Assembly (NCBI RefSeq): GCF_947077775.1
Contig: NZ_CAMTTE010000001.1
Span: 2,880,501 to 2,944,500, forward strand
Reading direction: 5' to 3'
DNA from: Salinibacter pepae
Lineage (GTDB): Bacteria > Bacteroidota > Rhodothermia > Rhodothermales > Salinibacteraceae
DNA length: 64,000 nt
The position numbers and the translations under genes were made by a program. The notes under the pieces were generated by a model. The model was not told where the DNA came from. It did no database searches and worked only from the letters and a program-made list of their open reading frames with translations. The first letter of the stretch is position 1. Each line of letters starts with the position of its first letter. Positions 1 through 8,706 of this stretch are shown here, in pieces.

Positions 1-244
1 GGTCGCTGTCGAACTTGAGGGACTGGCTGCAGAACGCGCAGTCCTCCGGGCACACGCCGCTCTTGGCGTTTTGAAGGACGTGGATGCGCACGCGCCGCCC
101 GTGATGATGCCGCCGGACGCGAAAGGCGGCGTCGAGCAGGGCGAGCACCTCATCGTCGTCGGCGTGCACGACGTCGAGCGCCTGCGATGAAGAAAGGGGC
201 GTACCGTTCAATACTTGAGTCGCCAGGGTTCGCCAGGCTGTCAT
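1..244 (-). CDS. bioB: Biotin synthase, N-terminal part (runs off window)
   Basis: This is the first 81 codons of a radical-SAM enzyme that inserts sulfur into dethiobiotin, the last step of biotin synthesis. The ATG lies at 244 and the gene continues past the left edge. The cluster motif CPEDCAFCSQS gives the CxxxCxxC triad at C65, C69 and C72, and the preceding QNAKSG is typical of BioB rather than of lipoyl synthase or HydE. The first 60 residues form the usual helical lead-in before the radical-SAM barrel. The rest of the enzyme, including the second iron-sulfur site, cannot be seen. The upstream 260 bases separate it from a gene on the same strand, so it probably has its own promoter. 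Confidence 0.9.
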   Translation of the reverse strand, partial: MTAWRTLATQVLNGTPLSSSQALDVVHADDDEVLALLDAAFRVRRHHHGRRVRIHVLQNAKSGVCPEDCAFCSQSLKFDSD

Positions 245-357
245 GGGCACCGGGAAGGTGGTTGGGGTAGCGTGCGGGGGGGCATCGGGAGGCAACCCTT
301 CCTCTCGTGCTCCGCCGAAACGATGTTGGGCTTGTGGGGGGAAGCCCTTTCACAGGG

Positions 358-378
358 AAAGAAAATCCTGCTTCAGGA
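358..378 (-). terminator. Weak hairpin terminator after the DUF3267 gene
   Basis: Read on the minus strand, TCCTG-AAG-CAGGA makes a 5-bp stem with a 3-nt loop (366-378), followed by TTTTCTTT. It lies about 130 bases beyond the stop at 507 and before bioB. The stem is short, so termination may be weak. Confidence 0.4.
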
Positions 379-506
379 AAAACCCTGACCGTTCCTTTTG
401 GGACTGTCTTCGAAAAATATGACAGAGCGTACGGGCGAGGCGACGATGCCCCCCTTGAAGTCTCGGCCTCGACGAGATCGACCGGGGAGCCGGAGTGCCT
501 CGGGAG

Positions 507-1319
507 TTACCCGAGGGCAATCACAAACCCGACGGCTGCCGCGACGGCGGAGAGAGCCGCGAGGAACAGGAGGTGGAGGAACGACGGCGAACTGTCGCCC
601 GCCGTGGCGTCCGGCAGGTCGTCTTCCGAAACGGGTGGGGGCGGGTCGGGCCCGGCGTCGTCCACGACGAGGCAGCCGACCTGCCGAGGGTGGTCCTGGA
701 CCCAGGCGTCGGCGGGCACCCCCACGAGAATCCAGAGAATGAGGAGGTCCCCGGCCGCGGCCACCAGCATCAGAAACCCATAGAACGTTGGGGGCCAGTG
801 GCCCGTCACCAGTCCGACGCCCAGTGGGCCCGCGCCCAGTACCAGGCCGGGCAGGGCGAGGGTGCGCCGGTACGAGCGGGCCCGGGTGGGGACGGTGCAC
901 TCCGCGAAGGGGGTGAGGGCCGCCCAGTGCACCCCGAACCGGACCTCCGGCCACGACGCCCCGCCCCACACGTGCCCGAGGCCATGCAGGGCCTCGTGGA
1001 GCACCACGCCGACCGTGAAGGCCGAGAGGAACAGCAGAATGCCGCTCGGGTCGGTGGGAAACGGCGGATCGGGCAGGCCCCAAAGCGCAAGGTACGGCCC
1101 GAGGGTGAGAAGGGCGATGGGGGCGAGGAGGGCTGCGCCCCGGACCTGCGCCTCGGCTGGGGGCAATACGGCACGGCGCGGCCGACGCGGAACGCTGGAG
1201 GCGGAGGGCGGACCGGAGTCGCTGATGTGGACGGGCGGGTTGCGTGAGCGGTAGCGGGCGAATCGTGGTGCCCCGCAGCCGGACACCCAAAAGACAGTCG
1301 TTGAAAGACAGTTGTGCAA
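507..1319 (-). CDS. DUF3267-type membrane metalloprotease-like protein
   Basis: A membrane protein of up to 270 residues with an HExxH zinc-binding signature, HEALHGLGH (H108, E109, H112), inside a hydrophobic segment, followed by two or three further membrane helices (about residues 145-185 and 245-268). This arrangement matches the DUF3267 family, putative site-2-type zinc peptidases; the substrate is unknown. The longest frame starts with TTG at 1319 and a GTG lies at 1286. The first 60 residues are Arg/Pro-rich and look unlike the rest, so the true start may be further in; no ribosome binding site settles it. Family call moderately sure, activity inferred only from the motif. Confidence 0.65.
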   Translation of the reverse strand: MHNCLSTTVFWVSGCGAPRFARYRSRNPPVHISDSGPPSASSVPRRPRRAVLPPAEAQVRGAALLAPIALLTLGPYLALWGLPDPPFPTDPSGILLFLSAFTVGVVLHEALHGLGHVWGGASWPEVRFGVHWAALTPFAECTVPTRARSYRRTLALPGLVLGAGPLGVGLVTGHWPPTFYGFLMLVAAAGDLLILWILVGVPADAWVQDHPRQVGCLVVDDAGPDPPPPVSEDDLPDATAGDSSPSFLHLLFLAALSAVAAAVGFVIALG

Positions 1320-1480
1320 AAAATACGCCGGATCGGCATCCTGTTCTCCTTCGTTTCCGGGATCGGAACGACCGTGTCGCCGGGAATTTCGATGAGGAGT
1401 GTGACCCGCACCTGCCCGGCGATCGCCGGGCCCGGACGCGCTCGTCTCTCCGTTCCTCCCCCCACACGCTTGCCTGTCTG

Positions 1481-1879
1481 ATGCGCGTGACCCTGACGCA
1501 CGTTGACGTCCAGGTCGTCCCCTTCGGTTCCGGCGAACAGGACGACCGGTGGGACCTATTCTCGGGCCCGGATCTCTACTACGAGGTGTACGATCCGGAT
1601 GGGGCGTGCCTTCACACCAGCGCGGTGGTTGACGACGTAGGCCCCCGTGATCTCCCCGTAACGCTGGACGCCGAGGTCGTCCTGCAAGAAGCTGGGTGGC
1701 ACGTTCTGCGGCTGCTGGACGCGGATCTGATTGAAGACGAAGTCGTGGGGTGCGTGGACTTTGCGCCGGATCGAATTCTCGACGGGCGCTCGGCCTCTAC
1801 GCCGGCCCGCGCCGTTCGGCTGAGCGATGGGGACCTGACCCTACAGCTACAACTGGCGTGGACAGACGACCAGTCGTGA
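1481..1879 (+). CDS. Conserved hypothetical protein, possible C2-like beta-sandwich
   Basis: A 132-residue acidic protein starting MRVTLTHVDVQVVPFG. The pattern of alternating beta-strand stretches and the segment WDLFSGPDLYYEVYD resemble C2-like beta-sandwich domains, in which an acidic loop follows a Trp-Asp. There is no signal peptide or membrane segment. An in-frame extension to a GTG at 1244 exists, but it is Arg/Pro-rich and overlaps the 5' end of the divergent DUF3267 gene, so the ATG at 1481 is preferred. Function is not known; the domain suggestion is tentative. Confidence 0.6.
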   Translation: MRVTLTHVDVQVVPFGSGEQDDRWDLFSGPDLYYEVYDPDGACLHTSAVVDDVGPRDLPVTLDAEVVLQEAGWHVLRLLDADLIEDEVVGCVDFAPDRILDGRSASTPARAVRLSDGDLTLQLQLAWTDDQS

Positions 1880-2064
1880 CGTCGGGGGGCGACGGCCGGT
1901 GGAAGCGATAACGCCAGGGGATGGAACGGGGCTTGCTCCTGCTATCCTTACACGTGCAGGGGATTTTCCGTCGGTCGTTTCCCCCGAGGACGATCTGCCG
2001 GCATATTCTCGTTTGGGGATCGGTGCTCTCGTGCCGCAAATCGGGACGTGTAGATTCCCCACAC

Positions 2065-2070
2065 AAGGAG
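2065..2070 (+). promoter_or_regulatory. Shine-Dalgarno AAGGAG that favours a TTG start
   Basis: AAGGAG lies 4 nt before TTG at 2075 but 37 nt before the first ATG at 2108. Its position argues that the histidine kinase starts at TTG, adding 11 residues, although the spacing is short. Confidence 0.5.
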
Positions 2071-2074
2071 AAAT

Positions 2075-4381
2075 TTGTTCCGCTCCACGCTGTCGTCAAT
2101 TCCGGCCATGTCTTTGTCCGTTCCGTCAGGGGGGGCCGTGTTCTGGGGATATCTGTTGGCGTTCGTCGCCGCAAGTCTTGCGTGTCTGGGGGCCGCCTGG
2201 CGGGCCTGGTCCATCCCGTATGCCGGCACGCGGCACAGCCTTCTCGCGTTTTTCCTGACCAGTGCCGCGTGGGCGGGGGCGTACATCGGATTTCTTCTGC
2301 CGGTGTCCCCCCTTGCCAGACACGTTTTCTATCAGATCAGTCTGGTCGTGGGGTTTGGCACCGTGTGGGCGTGGCTGTGGTTCTGCTCCGCGTACACCGG
2401 ACGGGCAATCCATCGCGACGCCTCGGCCCAGTGGTTTGCGATCGTGGTGTACGGGGGGGTGACCCTGCTAAAGGTGACGAATCCCTTCCATCACCTCTAC
2501 TACACGCTGGAGACAGGACAGGGAGGGGTCTTCGACCTCGTCATTCGCCATGGGCTTTTCTACTGGGTCGTGATGGGCGTGGCCTACGCGTTGGCGACGG
2601 CCGGCTACCTGATGCTGTTCGAGATGTTCTGGAAGACGGAGACCCGAACGGGGCCGCTGGCGGCGCTCACGGCGCTCACGGCGGTTCCGGCGGTGCTCAA
2701 CATTACGGGGCACGTCAATCCGACCCTGCAGGACATTCCCCACGAGCCGCTGGGCGTGGCGGTGTTCGCCATCGGCGTCCTGTTCGTATACAGCTACCAG
2801 TTTCAGGCCGTCCGCCTGGCCGGGAGCCTGTCGGCCCCCACCATCATGCTCAGTGCCGACGGGCGCATTAAGGACTACGGGCGGCGGGTCATCGACCTGT
2901 TTCCGAGGATGGAAGACCGATCCGCAATCGGCAAGCCCCTGGGGGCGGCCCTGCCGGAACTGGCACAGACGCTCGAAGAGGACCGGTCCCTACTGGAAAC
3001 CACCGACGGGTCCGCCCCGCGATACTACCGAATCGTCGAGACGAGCCTGGGGGCGACCGGCGGGAGCGACGTGGTGGTGCTTTCCGACATCACCGAGCGG
3101 GAGCGGCGCGAGCGGGCCCTGCGCGACCGGCAGGAGAAGGTGGAGGCCCTCTACGCGGCCGTCAGCCGGCTGCTGCGGGCCCAGGACAGGAAGGAGGTGG
3201 GGAGCGTCGTGCTTCGGCTCGTGAACGAGGTGTTCGGGTACCCGCTGGTGAGCACCCGGTTCGTGGAGGACGGCCGGCTCGTGCCGGTGCAGGGGTCCCC
3301 ACAGATCGCGGAGCACATGCCGTCCCAGCGCCCGCCCGTCGACATTGAGGGGGAAAGCCTCCTGGCAGAGGTGTACCGGGACGAAGAGCCCTTCGTGGTC
3401 GACGACCTGCGTGCCGTTGAGACACAACTCGACTACGGGGCGGCCCGCGCGGCGGCCTGTTTCCCAATCGGGACGCACGGCACCATCGCGGTCGGGGACG
3501 TGGAACGGGGGGCGATCGATTCGTTCGACAGTGGCCTCGTTGAGGTGCTTGCGGCCCACGCCGCCGTGGTGCTCGACCGGCTGGATCAGGAAGAGGCGCT
3601 CCGAACGGCGAAGCAGGAGGCCGAGGAAGCGAGCCAAATGAAGTCGGCCCTTCTGGCCAACACGAGCCACGAATTCCGCACGCCCCTGACGTCCATCATC
3701 GGGTTTGCGGAGGAGATCGCAACCATGGCCGAGGACGACGACGCCCCGATTGGTCGGTTCGCCGACCACATCGAGAACAGCGGGCGTCGTCTGCTCGGCA
3801 CCCTCGACGCAATTTTGAACCTGTCGCGCCTGCGGGGGGGGACCCTGCGACGCCCGTCGGAGCCCACCGACATCACCACCGTCGCCGAAGAGGCCGCCGA
3901 CCAATTCTATCCCGAGGCCGTGGAGGCGGACATCACGCTGCGGATGGAGGCGAACGGAGGGCCGGTCTGGACGCGGGCCGATCCCGAAGGGCTCCGGATT
4001 GCCCTCCAGAACCTGATCTCCAACGCGGTCAAATACACCGATCCCGGCGGCGCCATCTGGATCCGCGTCCGGACGGGCGACGAGGCTGCGGTTCTGGAGG
4101 TTGAAGATACGGGGGTGGGCATGGACCCGGCGCAGACCGAAACGTTGTTTGAGCCCTTCCGACAAGAGTCAGAGGGCATGGGCCGTGAATACGAGGGCAC
4201 CGGGCTCGGGCTCGCAGTCACGAAGGAGGCCGTCGAGCAGATGGGCGGCGCCGTCGAGGTAGAAACGGAGAAGGGAGCAGGCTCCCGCTTTACCGTGCGG
4301 CTTCCGGAGGCGGAGGCGCCCGAGAAGGTTGGCGCCCCGAGCGCGTCCGCTCCGGTTGGGAACGCAGACGCATCCTCCTGA
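2075..4381 (+). CDS. Sensor histidine kinase with 7TM-PAS-GAF-HisKA-HATPase architecture
   Basis: A 768-residue membrane sensor kinase. About seven hydrophobic helices cover residues 20-250, with YTGR and VTNPFHHLYY segments typical of the HisKA_7TM sensor family. A PAS domain (about 255-345, ending DITERERRERALRDR), a GAF-like domain (about 360-510) and a short coiled coil follow. The phosphoacceptor box is NTSHEFRTPL with His532 (TTG numbering). The ATPase carries N-box NLISNAVKYT, G1 EDTGVGMD and G2 GTGLGLAVTK. No receiver domain is fused and no response regulator lies beside it, so its partner is unknown. The signal is probably sensed in the membrane. The domain order is one common in haloarchaea. 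TTG 2075 is chosen for its Shine-Dalgarno; ATG 2108 is the alternative. Confidence 0.9.
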   Translation: MFRSTLSSIPAMSLSVPSGGAVFWGYLLAFVAASLACLGAAWRAWSIPYAGTRHSLLAFFLTSAAWAGAYIGFLLPVSPLARHVFYQISLVVGFGTVWAWLWFCSAYTGRAIHRDASAQWFAIVVYGGVTLLKVTNPFHHLYYTLETGQGGVFDLVIRHGLFYWVVMGVAYALATAGYLMLFEMFWKTETRTGPLAALTALTAVPAVLNITGHVNPTLQDIPHEPLGVAVFAIGVLFVYSYQFQAVRLAGSLSAPTIMLSADGRIKDYGRRVIDLFPRMEDRSAIGKPLGAALPELAQTLEEDRSLLETTDGSAPRYYRIVETSLGATGGSDVVVLSDITERERRERALRDRQEKVEALYAAVSRLLRAQDRKEVGSVVLRLVNEVFGYPLVSTRFVEDGRLVPVQGSPQIAEHMPSQRPPVDIEGESLLAEVYRDEEPFVVDDLRAVETQLDYGAARAAACFPIGTHGTIAVGDVERGAIDSFDSGLVEVLAAHAAVVLDRLDQEEALRTAKQEAEEASQMKSALLANTSHEFRTPLTSIIGFAEEIATMAEDDDAPIGRFADHIENSGRRLLGTLDAILNLSRLRGGTLRRPSEPTDITTVAEEAADQFYPEAVEADITLRMEANGGPVWTRADPEGLRIALQNLISNAVKYTDPGGAIWIRVRTGDEAAVLEVEDTGVGMDPAQTETLFEPFRQESEGMGREYEGTGLGLAVTKEAVEQMGGAVEVETEKGAGSRFTVRLPEAEAPEKVGAPSASAPVGNADASS

Positions 4382-4542
4382 ACGTTCCGCCTCCCTCACA
4401 CACGTGGAGGAACCCGTCCGGCACCACGCCAATGCCAGCACTCCTGCCAACCACCCGAGGCCCCTCATCCCGGAGCACAGAGAACGGGCCGCCTTGTCAT
4501 AGAATTCGCACGCGGGACGTGTCGAGTGTGCGCCCGCGTGGT

Positions 4543-4578
4543 TACATTTCGCCCTGTTCACAAGCCGTACAGAAGGAG
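4543..4578 (+). promoter_or_regulatory. Possible -7 box TACATTTC and Shine-Dalgarno for the PfkB gene
   Basis: TACATTTC (4543-4550) matches 7 of 8 positions of the Bacteroidota -7 box TAnnTTTG, but no TTG is found 20 nt upstream, so the promoter call is weak. AAGGAG at 4573-4578 is a good ribosome binding site for the GTG at 4590. Confidence 0.35.
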
Positions 4579-4589
4579 CTTAACCGCCC

Positions 4590-5528
4590 GTGAGCATCCT
4601 TGCCGTAGGGACTGTTGCCTTTGACTCCATCGATACCCCGTTCGGTTCTGCCAAGCGTGTGCTAGGGGGCAGTGCCTCCTACCTGACGCTCGCCGCCCGC
4701 CACTTTTGCGAAGACGTCCGCCTCGTGGGCGTCGTCGGGGGCGATTTCCCCGACGAGTACCGCCGGACGCTGGCCGACGGGGGGGTCGACCTTGAGGGCC
4801 TTGAGGTCGAGGAGGACGGCGAGACGTTCTTCTGGCACGGCGAGTACCACTACGACATGAACGAGCGGGACACGCTCGACACGCAGCTCAACGTCCTCGC
4901 TTCGTTCGAGCCGGACCTCCCGGAGAGCTACCTCGACAGCGACATCGTGTGCCTCGGCAACCTGGAGCCGGGCATTCAGCGCGATGTGCTGGATCAGGTG
5001 GACGATCCCGACTTCGTGATGGCCGACACGATGAACTACTGGATCGAGAACACCCCGGACAGCCTCCGGACGACCCTCTCGCAGGTCGACTGCTTCGTCA
5101 TCAACGACGCCGAGGCCCGCGAGCTGGCGGACGAGCCCAACCTGGTCCGCGCCGCGTCCCTGATCCGTGAGATGGGCCCCGAGACGCTCATCATCAAGAA
5201 GGGGGAGCACGGCGCGCTTCTCTTCACCGACCACTCCGTCTTCAGCGCGCCCGCCTACCCGCTGGACGACATTCAGGACCCCACGGGGGCCGGCGACGCG
5301 TTTGCGGGCGGGCTTGCCGGGCACCTGTACCAGTCGGGCGGCCTCGACCCGGAGGCCCTCCGCCGTGGGGTGATCTACGGAAGCGTGATGGCGTCCTTCG
5401 TCGTGCAGCGCTACGGCCCGGACAAGCTGCTCGACCTCACCCGGACCGACATCACCGAGCGGGCCCGCTCGTTCCGCGAGCTGGCCGCCATCCCCACGCT
5501 GGTGCCGCTCGACAAGCAGCTGGCGTAG
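4590..5528 (+). CDS. PfkB-family carbohydrate/nucleoside kinase
   Basis: A 312-residue cytoplasmic kinase of the ribokinase/PfkB fold. The C-terminal signature DPTGAGDAFAGG carries the anion hole and the catalytic Asp236; the N-terminal VLGGSASYLTLAAR is the substrate-side glycine motif. Such enzymes phosphorylate a sugar or nucleoside hydroxyl with ATP; the substrate cannot be read from the sequence. The GTG start at 4590 is supported by AAGGAG 11 nt upstream. It is followed after 59 nt by folB, probably in one transcript. The protein is strongly acidic, as expected of a salt-in cytoplasm. Confidence 0.85.
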   Translation: MSILAVGTVAFDSIDTPFGSAKRVLGGSASYLTLAARHFCEDVRLVGVVGGDFPDEYRRTLADGGVDLEGLEVEEDGETFFWHGEYHYDMNERDTLDTQLNVLASFEPDLPESYLDSDIVCLGNLEPGIQRDVLDQVDDPDFVMADTMNYWIENTPDSLRTTLSQVDCFVINDAEARELADEPNLVRAASLIREMGPETLIIKKGEHGALLFTDHSVFSAPAYPLDDIQDPTGAGDAFAGGLAGHLYQSGGLDPEALRRGVIYGSVMASFVVQRYGPDKLLDLTRTDITERARSFRELAAIPTLVPLDKQLA

Positions 5529-5587
5529 CGCGTGGCCGGGCGAGACGGCCCCTCCTCTTCTCGTCACTCCGTTGCAGTCTGCCTTCC

Positions 5588-6016
5588 ATGTCTGAGTCTG
5601 TCCCTGACACCGAGCCCGAGGCGTCCCCCTCGACCGATTACACCACCACCGGGACGGTCCGTCTCGTCAACGCCGTCTTCTACGGCCACCACGGCGTCAT
5701 GGAGGAGGAGCATCGCATCGGCGGCCGGTACGAGGTCGACGTGAGCGTGGGGCTTGATTTCGAGGACGCAGCCCTGCACGACGACCTAGACCGCACGGTC
5801 AACTACGAGCAGGTCTACGAGTTCGTCCGGCAGCTGGTGACGGAGAACAACTTCTACCTCATTGAAAAGCTGGCGTACCGCATCGCACACAAGGTGCTGG
5901 ATACCTATCCCGACCTGGAGGGCGTGGAGGTGACGGTCCGGAAGCCGGACCCCCCGGTCGGGGGGACGTGCGATCGGGCCGAGGCGACCTACACCATCGA
6001 CGATCCCGGCACGTGA
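5588..6016 (+). CDS. folB: Dihydroneopterin aldolase
   Basis: A 142-residue protein in which residues 18-137 match FolB, the enzyme that cleaves 7,8-dihydroneopterin to 6-hydroxymethyl-dihydropterin in folate synthesis. Characteristic segments are NAVFYGHHGVMEEE near the start, TVNYEQVYEFV in the middle, LIEKLAYRIA, and the C-terminal VTVRKPDPPVGG. The conserved Tyr (FYGHHG), Glu and Lys (IEKLA) are present. The first 17 residues are an acidic extension. It lies just after the PfkB kinase and ends convergently close to a glutamine amidotransferase gene. Confidence 0.9.
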   Translation: MSESVPDTEPEASPSTDYTTTGTVRLVNAVFYGHHGVMEEEHRIGGRYEVDVSVGLDFEDAALHDDLDRTVNYEQVYEFVRQLVTENNFYLIEKLAYRIAHKVLDTYPDLEGVEVTVRKPDPPVGGTCDRAEATYTIDDPGT

Positions 6017-6023
6017 GGCGGAG

Positions 6024-6878
6024 TCAGGCCGGACGCGGGGACGACCGGCGTCGGTCGACGGACGGTGCGACATCGAGCGCCCCCGTGTGGTCCGTGGGGT
6101 GAAGGGAGGCGGGCGCGACCGACGGATGAGGACGGGCCACGAAGGTCACGAGAAAGTCGTAGAGCAGGTTGTCCACCTCCGTGGTGTCCGCCAGGGTGTC
6201 GAGCACGCGCTGCACGGTTTCCGCGTCGGGGAGCGCCGAGCGGTAGTACTCGCGGTACACGAGGATGCGCTCCCGCTCCCGCCTCGCGTCGAGCTCGCTG
6301 TGAAACTGCGTGCCGTAGACCGGTGCGCCGTTCAGGCGGAAGGCCTGGTGGGGCTGGTCGTTGCGGGCGAGCTCTGTGCTGTCGGGGGGAAGCTCGACCA
6401 CCCGGTCGTGGTGGCCCATGTTCGCCTGAAAGCGGGGCGAGAATTGGCAGAAGAGGGGGTCGGCGGCCCCGGCATCGGTCCGTTCCACCCACCCACAGCC
6501 CAGTTCGGAATGGTCGGGGTCGTGCACCACCTGCCCCCCGAGCGCGCGGGCCAGCACCTGGTGCCCCCAGCACGAGCCGAGGGTGGGCAGCGCCCGGTCG
6601 ACGGCGCGACGAATGAGGTCGTGCAGCCCGTCGGTCCAGGGGTAGGTCTGGGTGGCGGAATACTTGCCGGCGCCGCCGATGAGCAGGGCGTCGACCGCGT
6701 CGAGCGAGACGGAGGTGGGGTCGTCGCCGCGGGCGACGTTGACGGTCTGGAACTGATCGGGACGGAGGCGCGTCCGCTCCAGGAAGCAGGTCTGCTCCTG
6801 TGCTTCCATCCGGGGGGCGCTCCGGCACTGGACGAGCAGGGCGCGAAGGGACGACGACGTGAGGGGCGAGTCCACCAT
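6024..6878 (-). CDS. Class I glutamine amidotransferase-like protein (GMP-synthase-type GATase1)
   Basis: A 284-residue stand-alone GATase1 domain. The nucleophile elbow GSCWGHQ holds Cys103, and YGTQFHSELDARRE gives the catalytic His and Glu of the triad. Similar free-standing proteins resemble GuaA's amidotransferase domain but have no synthetase half; they act on varied substrates, including glutamine derivatives. The last 60 residues are low-complexity and Pro/Ser-rich and probably disordered. Its stop lies 7 nt from that of folB on the other strand. The ATG at 6878 fits the family N-terminus. Confidence 0.8.
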   Translation of the reverse strand: MVDSPLTSSSLRALLVQCRSAPRMEAQEQTCFLERTRLRPDQFQTVNVARGDDPTSVSLDAVDALLIGGAGKYSATQTYPWTDGLHDLIRRAVDRALPTLGSCWGHQVLARALGGQVVHDPDHSELGCGWVERTDAGAADPLFCQFSPRFQANMGHHDRVVELPPDSTELARNDQPHQAFRLNGAPVYGTQFHSELDARRERERILVYREYYRSALPDAETVQRVLDTLADTTEVDNLLYDFLVTFVARPHPSVAPASLHPTDHTGALDVAPSVDRRRSSPRPA

Positions 6879-6989
6879 AAATTAGGGAGGCCCCGTGCGG
6901 TGGGAGGGCCCTGGATGAGCAAGAATGCGAGGCGCTGCGGCGCCTGTCCATACGCTGGTCCCCGGAACAGGTTGACGAAACGGGACCCG

Positions 6990-7604
6990 CTAGGCGGACG
7001 ACGCCTCCAGGAGGTCGGCAAACGACGCGCGCAGCGTGCGGTAGAGCCGGCGGAGGGGGAGGCCCACGACGTTGTAGTAATCGCCCTCAATCCGCTCGAC
7101 GAAGAACGGGGCGGTATGGTCCTGGATCCCGTAGCCCCCGGCCTTGTCCAGCGGCGACCCGGAGGCGACGTAGGCCCGAATCTCTGCGTCCGAGAGGGGC
7201 CCGAGCACCACGGCGGTCGTCTCCACGGCGGTGGCCGTCCGATCCGACCCGGCATGCACGAGGGACACGCCGGTGTAAACGGTGTGGGATGTGTCCTGGA
7301 GACGGCGAAGCATGGCCCGAGCGTGGGAGGAATCTTCGGGCTTATTGAGAATTTCCCCATCGTGGGCGACCACCGTGTCGGCGGCCAGGACGAGGGCCGA
7401 GGGGCGGTCGGCCGCCACCGGACGGGCCTTTCGGCGCGCAAGGGTGCGAACCGCCTCAGCGGGCGCCACCGAGGGCGCCAGCGTCTCGTCCGCGGGGCTC
7501 CCCCGCGTCTCGAAGGGAACGTCGATGCGGTCGAGCAGGGCACGCCGCCGCGGCGACTGGGAGGCCAGAAGAAGTGGGCAGGAAAGTTGCAGAAGTGGGT
7601 TCAT
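6990..7604 (-). CDS. maf: Maf-like nucleotide pyrophosphatase (dTTP/UTP type)
   Basis: A 204-residue protein with the Maf signature LLASQSPRRRALL near the start, AADTVV (catalytic Asp) and the C-terminal GGYGIQDHTAPFF and GDYYNVVGLPL. The family hydrolyses non-canonical or excess nucleoside triphosphates to monophosphates and has been linked to septum inhibition. ATG 7604 is used because the in-frame upstream extension lacks family character. It lies upstream of, and divergent from, parA. Confidence 0.9.
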   Translation of the reverse strand: MNPLLQLSCPLLLASQSPRRRALLDRIDVPFETRGSPADETLAPSVAPAEAVRTLARRKARPVAADRPSALVLAADTVVAHDGEILNKPEDSSHARAMLRRLQDTSHTVYTGVSLVHAGSDRTATAVETTAVVLGPLSDAEIRAYVASGSPLDKAGGYGIQDHTAPFFVERIEGDYYNVVGLPLRRLYRTLRASFADLLEASSA

Positions 7605-7709
7605 CGGATGTGTCGAGCCCTTGCTGGACCTGTGCGTCGAGAAAAACGGGAGGGGGGCGCAAAAGTTACGCTTTGCTCTCACCACGTCGGGCGGGGCCCC
7701 GCGTCGGGG

Positions 7710-7740
7710 TTGACACCGGTCCGGAAAGCACCTACTTTTT
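7710..7740 (+). promoter_or_regulatory. Bacteroidota-type promoter for parA
   Basis: TTG at 7710-7712, then 20 nt, then TACTTTTT at 7733-7740, which matches TAnnTTTG in 7 of 8 positions. Transcription would start near 7747, about 24 nt before the parA ATG. Confidence 0.55.
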
Positions 7741-7770
7741 CCTCCTCTACCTCCACCGGCCGTCTACGCT

Positions 7771-8628
7771 ATGACCGTCCTGTCTGTCTGCAACCACAAG
7801 GGGGGCACCGGAAAGACCACCACGACCATCCACGTCGCGGCGGCGCTGGGATTGTCGGGCTGGCGGACGCTCGTCATCGACCTCGACCCGCAGGGCTTCC
7901 TCACGCACACGATGGGCATTGAGGAGCCCCCCTCCGACCAGTCGGTGGCGGCCTTCTTTGACGCCGACGCGGACCCGGGGCGCATTCCGATTCAGGAGGC
8001 CGCGGGGTTCGACCTAATCCCCTCCTCCAGCACCCTGACCCGCCGGATGCGGGACCTCAACAAACCGACCGATGTGCTCTGGGTGCGGGAGGCCCTCCAG
8101 CGGCTCGACCTGGAATACGACCTGTTGCTCTTCGACACGGCCGCCGCCGTGACGGTCTACAGCCTCAACGCGCTCGTTGCGAGCCAGCACGTGCTGATCC
8201 CTGTGCTGCCGGAGTACCAGTCCGTGGTGGGGGGGGAGCAGACCTACCAGACCACGCAGCTCGTCGAGAAGAAGCTCAATCCGCGCCTCGACACCCGGCA
8301 GTTCCTGTTTACGCAGGTCGACGCGCGCAAGCGCATACACAAGACCTACCGCGAGTACATTCGCGAAAAGTACGGGGGGAAGGTGCTGGACACCATCGTC
8401 CGCACCAGCACGTCGCTGGCAAAGACGCGGGACGGAGCGACCACGGTTTTCGACCACGACTCCAGTTCGCGCGGGGCGCTCGACTACGCCAACGCCACCG
8501 ACGAACTGATGACACGTCTGCAGTCGGCGTCCGAGGACGCGAGTCCGGAGGCGGACCCGGCCGCTATCGCCCCGAACGACCTCTCGGCGGGGGCCGCCCC
8601 GGAGGTCAGTGAAATGCTAAGCTCGTGA
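7771..8628 (+). CDS. ParA-family ATPase
   Basis: A 285-residue MinD/ParA-type P-loop ATPase. The deviant Walker A KGGTGKTT (residues 10-17) with signature lysine, the Walker A' motif VIDLDPQGF and the LLLFDTAA segment are all present. Such proteins position DNA or protein cargo along the nucleoid. No parB or parS-like cluster is visible nearby, so it may be an orphan cargo positioner rather than the chromosome ParA. The last 45 residues are acidic and Ala/Pro-rich. A well-placed promoter lies just upstream. It converges with the small membrane protein that follows. Confidence 0.85.
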   Translation: MTVLSVCNHKGGTGKTTTTIHVAAALGLSGWRTLVIDLDPQGFLTHTMGIEEPPSDQSVAAFFDADADPGRIPIQEAAGFDLIPSSSTLTRRMRDLNKPTDVLWVREALQRLDLEYDLLLFDTAAAVTVYSLNALVASQHVLIPVLPEYQSVVGGEQTYQTTQLVEKKLNPRLDTRQFLFTQVDARKRIHKTYREYIREKYGGKVLDTIVRTSTSLAKTRDGATTVFDHDSSSRGALDYANATDELMTRLQSASEDASPEADPAAIAPNDLSAGAAPEVSEMLSS

Positions 8629-8706
8629 TTCCGCGACGCCCGCCCCCCAGAGCAGAATCCCCGTGGGGGGACATGCTCCGATCCAGGGGGCCGTTCCACG
8701 ACGCCC

